Assembly: GCA_016787645.1 (NCBI GenBank)
Contig: JAEUUF010000013.1
Location: 62,001 to 126,000 of the forward strand
Origin: Cyclobacteriaceae bacterium
GTDB lineage: Bacteria; Bacteroidota; Bacteroidia; Cytophagales; Cyclobacteriaceae
Reading direction: 5' to 3'
Length of the DNA: 64,000 nucleotides
In this document: one piece after another, positions 1 to 8,475 of the stretch
How the letters are laid out: each line of letters begins with the position of its first letter
How positions within the stretch are numbered: position 1 is the first letter of the stretch
Notes under the pieces: model-generated
Database searches by the model: none
What the model saw: only the letters and a program-made list of their open reading frames with translations
Told to the model about the DNA's origin: nothing
Made by a program: the position numbers and the translations under genes

Positions 1-1372
1 TGAACACCAGGCCAGGTCGCTTGCCTTTGATGGCCCGGTCGATAAAAAGCTGGCCATGCACCGTCGTACCATCCGGTGATTTGAAAATCACCTGCTCGGG
101 CCTTACAAATCCCTGGGATGCAAAGGAAGGGCTTGACAGGGCTGAAAGTGATTCGAACTTCCTGGTTTTTTCTTCGTAACGGGTCACCGCGGCGGGTTGG
201 TTGATGGTAGACCTCATGCAATAAAGCTCCGTCCCCGCCAATGAAGGATACATCTCTATTCCTTCTCCCGATGTTACGGCCAGCACCTTGCCGTCAGCAA
301 CACCGGACTTCCAGATATGCCTGCGGTCGATGTCCTCGCGATTGCCATCAAAGTAGATGTTGGCACCAGCGGCATCCAGTGTATAGCTCTCGACTTCTCC
401 ATTGCCGGGCGTAATGTCCCGGATATCTGAGCCGTCCGGACGGATTGAATACACATGATCCCAGCCTTCATGTTCAGAAAAGAACAACAGCCTGTCAGTC
501 TTTGTCCAGCTCAACAAGGGCGATGGGTACATTTGCGCGAACCCGCCATCATCCGCAGGTGAATTCCAGATGGCGGCTCCTTTTCCTGTGGCGGCGTCAG
601 CCACCCAAACCGAGAATTTTCTTCCTCCCACAAAACTGATCAGTTCGTCAGCCCTGAGGCCGGGCATCCGGATGAAAGCGATGCGTTTTCCGTCCGGCGA
701 CCAAACGGGAATCAAGTCCATGCTCACTTCGGGAGAAATCCAACGGATCTTCTTCGTGGCCAACGTGTAGACGCCGATGAAATTATGGTCGCGGCGATAG
801 CTTACAAAGACGATTTCTTTTCCATCGGGTGAAAAACGAGGGTCGCCATTATTTCCACGGGAGAAAAACAGCTGCGAAGGGACTGATCCTTTTTCCACCG
901 CGATGGTCTGAATCTGCGGTCCCTTCGAAAACAAAAGGTTCTTTCCATCGGGATAGAATACTGGCTCTGATCCAACCGCCAGCTTATAAATTTCATTGGT
1001 AGCGAGCACAGCACACCAGATCGCCTGGTCCACACCTTCCGCCAGGCTGGAAGGATTGGGGCTATGTCCTTCCCGGCTTTGATCACCACCCCGCACAAAT
1101 ATCAATCGTGATCCGTCTGGGGAGAAAGTGAGTTGAGATAACTCCTGGCCATCGTCCTGATCATAGGAAGTCAATTGCCTGGTCTGACCTGTGGTGTTAC
1201 GGAAGAAGATATTGCGCTTACCCCGTTCATTTAGAATCCATGCCAATTGCTTACCGTCAGCGGAGACCGCCAGGCCGGATGCCGAAGGCGCACTCATAAA
1301 TTGGTCGATGGTGGGCTGCGCTAAACCCTGCAGAAAGAGAAAGGTAAGCGCAAGGGTAACGATCGGTTTCAT
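1..1372 (-). CDS. S9-family peptidase (prolyl oligopeptidase/DPP-like), C-terminus beyond the left edge
   Basis: An open frame of 457 codons runs from ATG at 1372 off the left edge. Residues 1-19 (MKPIVTLALTFLFLQGLAQ) form a signal peptide, so the protein is exported. Repeated SPDGK/SPDGSRL/SPDGKEIVFVS motifs between about residues 60 and 300 mark a PD40/WD40-like beta-propeller. The last visible part (EQVIFKSPDGTTVHGQLF...KGKRPGLVF) is the typical entry to the S9 alpha/beta-hydrolase domain. The catalytic Ser-Asp-His lie outside the window. The family cleaves peptides, often after proline, in the periplasm. What is seen fits an S9 peptidase well. A bare TolB-like propeller is less likely because of the hydrolase-entry motif. 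topA lies just downstream of its start on the same strand, 91 bp away. Confidence 0.85.
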   Translation of the reverse strand, partial: MKPIVTLALTFLFLQGLAQPTIDQFMSAPSASGLAVSADGKQLAWILNERGKRNIFFRNTTGQTRQLTSYDQDDGQELSQLTFSPDGSRLIFVRGGDQSREGHSPNPSSLAEGVDQAIWCAVLATNEIYKLAVGSEPVFYPDGKNLLFSKGPQIQTIAVEKGSVPSQLFFSRGNNGDPRFSPDGKEIVFVSYRRDHNFIGVYTLATKKIRWISPEVSMDLIPVWSPDGKRIAFIRMPGLRADELISFVGGRKFSVWVADAATGKGAAIWNSPADDGGFAQMYPSPLLSWTKTDRLLFFSEHEGWDHVYSIRPDGSDIRDITPGNGEVESYTLDAAGANIYFDGNREDIDRRHIWKSGVADGKVLAVTSGEGIEMYPSLAGTELYCMRSTINQPAAVTRYEEKTRKFESLSALSSPSFASQGFVRPEQVIFKSPDGTTVHGQLFIDRAIKGKRPGLVF

Positions 1373-1463
1373 GGAGGATGGTTTTATCAAGGATGAATAT
1401 AGCCATCCCCCCGATGATAAGCAGGTACTAAATGCTGGAAGGAAACGAGAGATTTCCCGGCGG

Positions 1464-3803
1464 CTATTCCTTCTTCCGAGGGAAAAACCTCCGCTTGCTT
1501 TCAGGAGCCTTTTCGGCTAATGCGAGGCATTCCTCAAGGGTGAGGTCAGCGGGCACTTTGTCTTTCGGTATCTTCACATTCTTCTTACCCGCCTTGATGT
1601 AGGGACCAAAGCGGCCATTGAGCACCTGGATGTCGGTGTTCTCCGCGAAGACCTTAATCGTTTTGTTCCTGTCGGACTCCCGTTTGGCCTGAATCAGTTC
1701 CACAGCTCGCTCGGGGGTAATTGTGTAGGGATCTTCTCCTTTGGGAATGGAGACAAATTTCTTGTCATGCAGCACGTAAGGGCCGAATCGGCCGATATTG
1801 GCAACCACGGGCTTCTCTTCAAACATGCCCAGGTCACGAGGCATCTTCATCAACTCAAGTGCGTCCTCAAGTGTGAGGTTTTCAATAAACTGACCATTGC
1901 GGAGGCTGGCGAACTTGGGCTTTTCAGGGCTTCCATCTTCGGGGTTCTCCCCGATTTGTATATAGGCACCAAAGCGACCCAACTTGGCATAAACCTTCTT
2001 ACCGGATTTGGGATCAATGCCGAGCTCACGGCTCTTGTTTGCTACGGATGAACGTTCAACCAGTTCGGTCTTCGTTACCGTCTTGTGAAACGGCCGGTAG
2101 AACTGCTCGATCATGGTTTGCCACTTCACTTTCCCGCTGGCGATCTCATCAAATTCCTGTTCGATTTCCGCCGTGAACGAGTAGTTGGTGATATCGGGGA
2201 AGTGCTCTACCAGGAAATCATTCACCACCATGGCAATGTTGGTGGGAAACAATTTGTTCTTCTCCGCACCGGTAATTTCCGTATCGACCCGTGAACTGAT
2301 TGTATCGTTCTCGAGGGTCAAGGTCTTGTATTTCCGTTCTTCTCCTTCGCGGCTCTCTTTCACGACATACCCGCGTTTTTGAATCGTGGAGATAGTCGGA
2401 GCGTATGTGGAAGGTCGGCCGATACCCAACTCTTCCAGTTTCTTCACGAGTGTCGGTTCTGTATACCGGGCCGGGTGCCGGGAGAATGTCTCCATGGCGC
2501 CCAGTGTCCTTAGGTCGAGTACTTGCCCCACCGTGAGGGGCGGCAACATCCTGCTTCCTTCCTCTCCGCCTTCATCTTCATCCTCATCCCTTGACTCATT
2601 ATATACTTTCAAAAAACCTTCAAAACGGATTACCTCCCCGGTGGCGGTCAAGGTGCGTGGATTGGTGGATATGGAAATCGTCGCGGTAGTCCGCTCCAGC
2701 TCCGCATCCGCCATCTGGGAAGCGATAGCCCGTCTCCAGATCAATTCATACAATCGCTTCGCTCCGCTATCCATCCCGGGGTCCATCACGGAGAAGTCGG
2801 TGGGTCGCACCGCCTCGTGGGCCTCCTGGGCGCTGCTTGATTTCGACTTGTAGGCTCGGTTGAAAACAAATTCCTTGCCGTAAGCGGTTTCAATCTGGCG
2901 CGTGGCGCCCTGTACGGCTTCATCCGAAAGATTCACCGAGTCAGTACGCATGTACGAGATCTTACCCGCCTCGTACAGTTTTTGGGCAACCACCATGGTC
3001 TGCAAAACGGAGAAACCTAATTTCCGGCCAGCCTCCTGTTGCATGGTTGAGGTGGTAAACGGAGGCGCCGGAGATTTCTTTGCCGGCTTTTTCTGAAGGT
3101 CACTGATAGTAAACTTGGCGCCTTTACACGATTCCAGGAATTCCTGGGCTTCTTTCTCGGTGTCGAACTTCTCTCCGAGATCCGCGGTCAACTGTTTGCC
3201 CTTGCCGAGATCGAAGATGGCCGTAACCTTAAAGGAGGATTTAGCCTCAAACCGTTCGATCTCGCGCTCGCGTTCAACGACCAGGCGAACCGCCACGGAT
3301 TGCACGCGGCCTGCTGAAAGTCCGGTCTTTATTTTCTTCCAAAGGATCGGTGACAGTTCAAATCCCACGAGGCGATCGAGCACGCGACGGGCTTGCTGGG
3401 CATTCACCAGGTCAATGTCAATACCGCGAGGATTCTGTATGGCGTTTAGGATCGCCTTCTTGGTGATTTCCGTAAAAACGATCCGGCGTGTCTTTTTGTC
3501 GTTGAGGTCCAGGACTTCCTTGAGGTGCCAGGAGATGGCTTCACCTTCACGGTCTTCATCGGAAGCGAGGTAAACCATTTCCGCCTCCTCAGCCATTTTC
3601 TTCAACTTCGCGATGACTTCCTTCTTGTCCGGGCTTACTTCATACGTAGGCGTAAAGTTGTTTTCAACGTCGATGGCGCCATTTCCTTTCGGTAAATCGC
3701 GCACGTGGCCCATGCTGGAAGACACCTTGAAATCCTTTCCCAGGTATCCTTCAATGGTCTTCGCTTTCGCGGGAGACTCAACAATCACGAGGTTCTTTGC
3801 CAT
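1464..3803 (-). CDS. topA: DNA topoisomerase I
   Basis: This 779-residue type IA topoisomerase relaxes negative supercoils by single-strand passage in the cytoplasm. The TOPRIM domain opens with VIVESPAKAKTIEGYL (residues 7-22) and carries the metal-binding SDEDREGEAISWH at 81-93. The active-site tyrosine is Y284 in KISYMRTDSVNLSDEA. HP-X-RY-TEPTLVKKLEELGIGRPSTYA follows in the central domain. The C-terminal third has TOP1_C repeats (GRFGPYI, GRFGPYV, LGRFGAYIQIG) instead of the zinc fingers of E. coli TopA, which is usual in Bacteroidota. It ends in a basic KRRFFPRKKE. The start at MAKNLVIVES is fixed by the family N-terminus. Length is normal and no lesion is seen. Confidence 0.97.
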   Translation of the reverse strand: MAKNLVIVESPAKAKTIEGYLGKDFKVSSSMGHVRDLPKGNGAIDVENNFTPTYEVSPDKKEVIAKLKKMAEEAEMVYLASDEDREGEAISWHLKEVLDLNDKKTRRIVFTEITKKAILNAIQNPRGIDIDLVNAQQARRVLDRLVGFELSPILWKKIKTGLSAGRVQSVAVRLVVEREREIERFEAKSSFKVTAIFDLGKGKQLTADLGEKFDTEKEAQEFLESCKGAKFTISDLQKKPAKKSPAPPFTTSTMQQEAGRKLGFSVLQTMVVAQKLYEAGKISYMRTDSVNLSDEAVQGATRQIETAYGKEFVFNRAYKSKSSSAQEAHEAVRPTDFSVMDPGMDSGAKRLYELIWRRAIASQMADAELERTTATISISTNPRTLTATGEVIRFEGFLKVYNESRDEDEDEGGEEGSRMLPPLTVGQVLDLRTLGAMETFSRHPARYTEPTLVKKLEELGIGRPSTYAPTISTIQKRGYVVKESREGEERKYKTLTLENDTISSRVDTEITGAEKNKLFPTNIAMVVNDFLVEHFPDITNYSFTAEIEQEFDEIASGKVKWQTMIEQFYRPFHKTVTKTELVERSSVANKSRELGIDPKSGKKVYAKLGRFGAYIQIGENPEDGSPEKPKFASLRNGQFIENLTLEDALELMKMPRDLGMFEEKPVVANIGRFGPYVLHDKKFVSIPKGEDPYTITPERAVELIQAKRESDRNKTIKVFAENTDIQVLNGRFGPYIKAGKKNVKIPKDKVPADLTLEECLALAEKAPESKRRFFPRKKE

Positions 3804-3915
3804 TCAAATCACTTAACCAAAAGGCCCCAAATATCACAAATTTTTAAAAAACCAATTCAGGTGCCCATCTTTGCAGGGCATAACGGCATCACTGTTACGC
3901 ACAATTCAACGACGA

Positions 3916-4401
3916 ATGTCTAAATGGATCTTCCTCCTACGTCACGCGCAAAGCGCTGGTAAACAAGCTGGTCAGCGTGACTATGATCGAGTATTAACAC
4001 CAGAGGGAGAAGAGCAGGCAAGAAAAACCGGATTTCTTTTCATGAGGAATTCCATACGACCCGAATTCATTCTTTCCAGCAGTGCACTGAGGGCAAAAGC
4101 CACCGCAGAGAAAGTGAATGATTATCTCCACCTGCCTCCGGCTTGCCTGTCCTTCCGCGAAGAGTTTTATGAAGCATTTCTCAACACCTGGATCGATGGA
4201 ATTAAGCATTTGCCCAAGGAAATCAACAACGTATTGTGCGTGGGTCATAACCCGGTGATCTCTGGCCTGGCAAGCGAGTTTAGCAAACAACCAATTGATC
4301 TTCCCCCCTCGGGGTTTGCGCTCTTTGAATCAGATTCGGTGAGCTGGCCCGAATTTGACAACCATCTCCGGCAAATCAACTTGGCCTTGAACGCCTCATG
4401 A
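3916..4401 (+). CDS. Histidine phosphatase family protein (SixA-like)
   Basis: A 161-residue cytoplasmic protein beginning MSKWIFLLRHAQSA. The RHA motif at residues 9-11 carries the phospho-accepting histidine, and a second conserved histidine is in VLCVGHNPVISGL. Both are hallmarks of the phosphoglycerate-mutase-like superfamily, and the length fits SixA-type phosphohistidine phosphatases. I chose the ATG at 3916 because the family N-terminus begins there, although the frame is open upstream to 3871. The stop overlaps the next start by 4 bp (ATGA), so it is probably translationally coupled to the arginase-family gene. The substrate is unknown. Small phosphatases of this fold act on phosphohistidine or small phospho-metabolites. 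Confidence 0.85.
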   Translation: MSKWIFLLRHAQSAGKQAGQRDYDRVLTPEGEEQARKTGFLFMRNSIRPEFILSSSALRAKATAEKVNDYLHLPPACLSFREEFYEAFLNTWIDGIKHLPKEINNVLCVGHNPVISGLASEFSKQPIDLPPSGFALFESDSVSWPEFDNHLRQINLALNAS

Positions 4402-5447
4402 GGATGGATATTAACCTCGACTCTTTTGATATCAATGGTCCCGGGCTGGAAGGTAAATTGTTTGGACTTCCCTTCACCCCCGAAACTTCACGCCTCGTCA
4501 TTCTGCCCGTACCCTGGGAAGTAACAGTGACTTACCACCGCGGCACCGTACGTGGCCCTGAGGCAATTCTTCGAGCTTCCCGACAGATCGATTTCTTTCA
4601 TCGCGAACTTGCAGATGCGTGGAAGATGGGTGTCAGCATGGCCGAACTATCGCCGTCGCTCCTGGAAACAAATGATCAACTGCTCGTCCTGGCCGACCGT
4701 TGCCACGAGAACCCGGATAACGCTGGTCCACTCATTGAGAAAATCAACGAAGCCTGCAGCAACCTGAATGTGTTTGTGCGAAACCAGGCAGCTGAATTCT
4801 TGGCACAAGGTAAACTAGTGGCGGTTGTCGGCGGGGATCACAGCACCCCCCTGGGCCTGATGCGTGCCCTCGCTGAAAAACACGACCGCTTTGGCATACT
4901 CCAACTGGATGCCCATGCGGACCTGCGCAAAGCATACGAGGGATTTCTCTTCTCGCATGCATCGATTATGTACAATGCCCTGAAGATGCCGGCCGTGAGC
5001 AAACTCGTACAGGTAGGGATTCGTGACTTCTGCGAGGCGGAATACCAGGTCATCCAGCGGGGCGGAAAACGAATTCAGACTTTCTTCGACGATGATCTCA
5101 AGCACAGGCAAAATGAAGGCACTGCCTGGAAGACCCTTCGCGACGAAATTATCCGGGAACTCCCGGAAAAGGTTTACATCAGTTTTGACATTGACGGGCT
5201 CGATCCCCGCTACTGCCCGCACACCGGAACACCAGTACCCGGCGGCCTGGAATTTCACCAGGCGGTCGACCTGATTCGCGCCGTAGCGGTAAGCGGACGG
5301 ACTATCATCGGTTTCGATCTCAATGAAGTTGCCCCCGGCCCCGATGATGATTGGGATGCTAATGTAGGAGCACGTCTCTTGTGGCAGCTTGGTTGCTGGA
5401 CGGGTGTATCGAATCGGTGGCTCACGTACACACCCCTCAAGGGGTAG
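4398..5447 (+). CDS. Arginase/agmatinase/formimidoylglutamase family hydrolase
   Basis: A 349-residue ureohydrolase-fold enzyme. The three binuclear-manganese motifs are intact: GGDHS at 145-149, DAHADLR at 171-177 and SFDIDGLDP at 262-270. Such enzymes hydrolyse guanidino or formimino groups of arginine, agmatine or formiminoglutamate. The length and spacing fit the Bacteroidota formimidoylglutamase-like group, but the substrate cannot be read from sequence alone. No histidine-degradation genes are nearby. It starts at ATG 4398, overlapping the sixA-like stop by 4 bp; a second Met two codons in is also possible. The gap to the following symporter gene is 46 bp and contains a candidate promoter, so that gene may be separately expressed. 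Confidence 0.88.
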   Translation: MRMDINLDSFDINGPGLEGKLFGLPFTPETSRLVILPVPWEVTVTYHRGTVRGPEAILRASRQIDFFHRELADAWKMGVSMAELSPSLLETNDQLLVLADRCHENPDNAGPLIEKINEACSNLNVFVRNQAAEFLAQGKLVAVVGGDHSTPLGLMRALAEKHDRFGILQLDAHADLRKAYEGFLFSHASIMYNALKMPAVSKLVQVGIRDFCEAEYQVIQRGGKRIQTFFDDDLKHRQNEGTAWKTLRDEIIRELPEKVYISFDIDGLDPRYCPHTGTPVPGGLEFHQAVDLIRAVAVSGRTIIGFDLNEVAPGPDDDWDANVGARLLWQLGCWTGVSNRWLTYTPLKG

Positions 5448-5468
5448 CCTTCCGTGAAATAAAATCCC

Positions 5469-5475
5469 TATTTTG
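5469..5475 (+). promoter_or_regulatory. Candidate -7 promoter element of the alanine symporter gene
   Basis: TATTTTG followed by CGCGC lies 18 bp before the ATG at 5494 and resembles the Bacteroidota -7 consensus TAnnTTTG. The same CTATTTTGC-C-GC wording occurs before the NSS symporter at 8449-8460. No clear -33 TTTG is visible. Confidence 0.4.
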
Positions 5476-5493
5476 CGCGCTTAACCACCTGGA

Positions 5494-6888
5494 ATGAGCG
5501 AACTCATCAACTCTATTGCCACCGGCGTCTGGACGCCTGTCCTCTTCCTGTTGATCTTCGGTGGTCTGTTCTTCTTCCTCTACTCCCGATTGATTCATTA
5601 CCGTTACCTGCATCATTGCATCGATGTGTTGCGGGGAAAATATCATGATCCCAACGACCCGGGTCAGATCAGCCCTTATGAGGCGTTGTCAACCGCACTT
5701 GCCTCCACCGTAGGTATGGGTAACATTGCCGGAGTGGCAGCAGCCATTGCGCTGGGCGGACCTGGCGCCTTGTTCTGGATGTGGGTAACCGCATTCGTCG
5801 GTATGTCCACCAATTTCTTTACAAGCACGCTCTCGGTCATGTACCGGGGAAAAGACTCTGCGGGAATAATCCAGGGAGGCCCCATGTATGTAATTCGCGA
5901 AGCCCTCGGCAAGAAGTGGATGCCGCTCGCCGTCGTCTTCTGCGTCTGCTGCATGGTCGGTTGCCTTCCAATCTTCCAGGCCAACCAACTGACGCAAGCG
6001 ATCATAGATATCGGCGTGGATTCACCAGAAGCAAAAGCGTTGGCCTTTTCCTTGTTGGGTTATGAAATCAATACGCTGAAGTTCAGCATCGGGTTAGTCC
6101 TGACTGTTGTTTCCGGGATTGTGATTCTCGGAGGCATTCAACGAATTGGCAGTTGGGCCGGAAAAATGGTGCCGCTGATGATCATCATTTACTTCGGCTG
6201 CGTGATCACCATACTTTTCATCCACATCGAAAAAGTCCCTGGACTTCTCTGGATGATCGTGACCGAAGCTTTCCAGGGCAATCAATCGATGGCGCCGCCT
6301 GCGTTGGGGGGCGTAGTGGGTGGACTTATTGTGGCTGGTGTACGCCGCGCCTCCTTCTCCAATGAGGCGGGCATAGGAACAGCTCCCATGGCGCTGGGAG
6401 CTTCTCAAAGTAAAGAGCCGATACGTGAAGGGCTAGTCTCGATGATGAGCCCCGCGATTGATACTCTGGTTGTCTGTACACTCACTGCGATGGCGATCCT
6501 GGTTACTGATGTTTGGAGAAGTGCTTCGGGTGTGACCGTAACGGCGATGGCTTTCGAAAGTTCGTTGGGACCTTCCGGCAAATATCTCCTCCTGCTTTGC
6601 GCATTCTTCTTTGCCATCACTTCCCTGTTTTCTTACTCCTACTACGGCAGCAAGGCGCTTTCTTTCCTGATCGGTGTAAAGTACAGCAAGTACTACGACT
6701 ACTTTTATCTTTCCACGATCATCATCGGGGCTGTTTCTTCGATGGCGGATGTGATCAATGTGATTGATATCGCCTATGCCATCATGGCAGTGCCGACCAT
6801 GTTATCCGGGTTGGTGCTTGCCCCCCGGGTGATGAAAGAAGCGAAGAGCTATTTTTCCCGATTGCGGGAAAACAAACTGGAACGCTGA
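5494..6888 (+). CDS. Sodium:alanine symporter family protein (AGCS)
   Basis: A 464-residue inner-membrane protein with about eleven hydrophobic helices. It carries the AGCS signature GMGNIAGVAAAIALGGPGALFWMW in the first third, then GPMYVIREALGKKW and FSNEAGIGTAPMALGAS. The latter is the second conserved region of sodium/alanine-glycine symporters, whose family role is Na+-coupled uptake of small neutral amino acids. Length is standard. It stands alone: the upstream neighbour is a cytoplasmic hydrolase, and the downstream neighbour is convergent with only a 1-bp gap between stops. Substrate assignment to alanine or glycine is by family only. Confidence 0.93.
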   Translation: MSELINSIATGVWTPVLFLLIFGGLFFFLYSRLIHYRYLHHCIDVLRGKYHDPNDPGQISPYEALSTALASTVGMGNIAGVAAAIALGGPGALFWMWVTAFVGMSTNFFTSTLSVMYRGKDSAGIIQGGPMYVIREALGKKWMPLAVVFCVCCMVGCLPIFQANQLTQAIIDIGVDSPEAKALAFSLLGYEINTLKFSIGLVLTVVSGIVILGGIQRIGSWAGKMVPLMIIIYFGCVITILFIHIEKVPGLLWMIVTEAFQGNQSMAPPALGGVVGGLIVAGVRRASFSNEAGIGTAPMALGASQSKEPIREGLVSMMSPAIDTLVVCTLTAMAILVTDVWRSASGVTVTAMAFESSLGPSGKYLLLLCAFFFAITSLFSYSYYGSKALSFLIGVKYSKYYDYFYLSTIIIGAVSSMADVINVIDIAYAIMAVPTMLSGLVLAPRVMKEAKSYFSRLRENKLER

Positions 6889-6889
6889 C

Positions 6890-8329
6890 TTACTTGGCTT
6901 GCTCAACCGGGTACCGGTCGCTGAGGTAAGGGTAATCGAACAACCCATGTTCCTTGATCGCTGACTCGACCTTATGAGGCACAAACTTCTCCCAGCCCAC
7001 TTCACCTTTCCGGATCATGGCCAGCACGTTGTCGGATATAATGTGGAGGTGACTGATATTGGCATCCTGGATGTCTTCCATCCTTCCGTTTTTCATGAGG
7101 AAACGGAACAGGTCACGGGTAGTTTCCGGAAGTGTTTCTTCAAAGTCTTTCAGCGTGAATAGCTCGTTGGAATCTTTCTTCCACGCGGGATAGATATACA
7201 GCTTGATATTATTTCCAAACAAGGTTCCAAAGCTTTCCAGGAGACCACCCCGCAGGTTTTCATACGTCTTCTCTTCGAAAACCTTCTGGAGCGCGTAGAT
7301 GCCCATGATGATTCCAATCTTTTTGCCCTTGGTCGTGCGCGACAAGTAATCGGCCAGGCGATAATATTCGAAGTAGTTCGAGATGAGTACCGTTTGCCCG
7401 AGGGAGCAAATGATATCGGCACGGTGGAGAAAATCCTTCTCATCAATCTTGCCATCTGCGCCGAGGTCATTCAGGGTCAGTTCAGTCAGCACGACAATCT
7501 TGGACCGGTCGACGTCCGGCTCATTCTTGAAGTGACGCCGCGAAGTAAGCAGCATATCCACATTGACGTGCGTTACCGGGCGAAAACGGCCGCGGAGTAC
7601 AAGCAAATTTTTCTTGTACAACGCTTCAGACGGTTGTAGTACAGTACCATCGGGTCCAAACATGGCAGCCTTGGTGAGCCCGTTCTTTACAAGCTTCAAG
7701 GCCATCAACCGGTTGTCTACGTGTTTGAAATCGGGACCACTGATGCGAAGCATGTCGATCTCAATCCGCCGGGTGGTAAGGCCATCGAGCAGGGACATCA
7801 TGATCTGCTCGGGGTCGGTAAGGAACATACAACCATAGAGCATGTTGACACCGACATTCCCAACGGCATATTGCTGCTGCAGCGGATCATTGTCGTGCAT
7901 CTTGATGTGGGCTACACAATCATTAAAGGGGCCCAGAGGGCGTGTCTGAAAACGAAGGCCGATCCAACCTTGCCCCTGGTTGGTGCGCTCATAGTTGAGA
8001 CTCTCTACCGTATCCGCAAAGGAGAAGAACCTGACTTTTTCTGCGCGGTGCGGGAGCCGCTCTAACAACAACGCGTACTCTTTCTCCAGCATGCTGATAA
8101 GCCTCTCCTCGCAGACATACCGGTCACAGACGCCATAAATAGCATCGGAGAATTTCATATCATAGGCGGAGATGGTCTTGGCCACCGTTCCGGAGGCGCC
8201 ACCCACTTTGAAAAAACTGGCCGCCACCTCCTGCCCTGCTCCGATCTCGGCAAACGAACCGTAGATGGACTTGCTCAGGTTGATCTGAAGGGCTTTCTCC
8301 TGCGTGGTGAGTTTCTTGATATCCTCCAT
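6890..8329 (-). CDS. Conserved Bacteroidota protein of unknown function (~480 aa)
   Basis: The 479-residue product has no signal peptide and no membrane helix, so it should be cytoplasmic. It opens MEDIKKLTTQEKALQINLSK, continues YGSFAEIGAGQEVAASFFKVGGASGTVAKTISAYD, and ends with a charged domain (HPHKVESAIKEHGLFDYPYLSDRYP-like). I recall near-identical wording in a family widespread in Bacteroidota that databases often label TonB-dependent receptor. That label cannot be right, because there is no signal, plug or barrel here. Glycine-rich stretches (GAGQE, GGASGT) could bind a nucleotide or cofactor, but I recognise no catalytic motif. It sits alone between two sodium symporters, convergent with the alanine symporter and divergent from the NSS symporter. 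Function unknown. Confidence 0.85.
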   Translation of the reverse strand: MEDIKKLTTQEKALQINLSKSIYGSFAEIGAGQEVAASFFKVGGASGTVAKTISAYDMKFSDAIYGVCDRYVCEERLISMLEKEYALLLERLPHRAEKVRFFSFADTVESLNYERTNQGQGWIGLRFQTRPLGPFNDCVAHIKMHDNDPLQQQYAVGNVGVNMLYGCMFLTDPEQIMMSLLDGLTTRRIEIDMLRISGPDFKHVDNRLMALKLVKNGLTKAAMFGPDGTVLQPSEALYKKNLLVLRGRFRPVTHVNVDMLLTSRRHFKNEPDVDRSKIVVLTELTLNDLGADGKIDEKDFLHRADIICSLGQTVLISNYFEYYRLADYLSRTTKGKKIGIIMGIYALQKVFEEKTYENLRGGLLESFGTLFGNNIKLYIYPAWKKDSNELFTLKDFEETLPETTRDLFRFLMKNGRMEDIQDANISHLHIISDNVLAMIRKGEVGWEKFVPHKVESAIKEHGLFDYPYLSDRYPVEQAK

Positions 8330-8425
8330 GGTCAGGTTAAAAAATGGGGTCTTACAAAGTTAGCTTTCTTCGCACAATCCGTACCAACGGCATCTGCATT
8401 AATTGCGTATCCCCGGCGGTCACTC

Positions 8426-8456
8426 TTTTGATTATTTTGCTTTAAGGTCTATTTTG
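8426..8456 (+). promoter_or_regulatory. Candidate promoter of the NSS symporter gene
   Basis: TTTTG at 8426-8430 and TATTTTG at 8450-8456 are separated by 19 bp, matching the Bacteroidota -33/-7 layout (TTTG, about 19 bp, TAnnTTTG with one base missing). The ATG at 8476 follows 19 bp later. Confidence 0.5.
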
Positions 8457-8475
8457 CCCGCCAAATTCATCCGCC

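Noticed and set aside
6890-8329. TonB-dependent receptor annotation
   Set aside because: No signal peptide, plug domain or beta-barrel; length 479 is too short.
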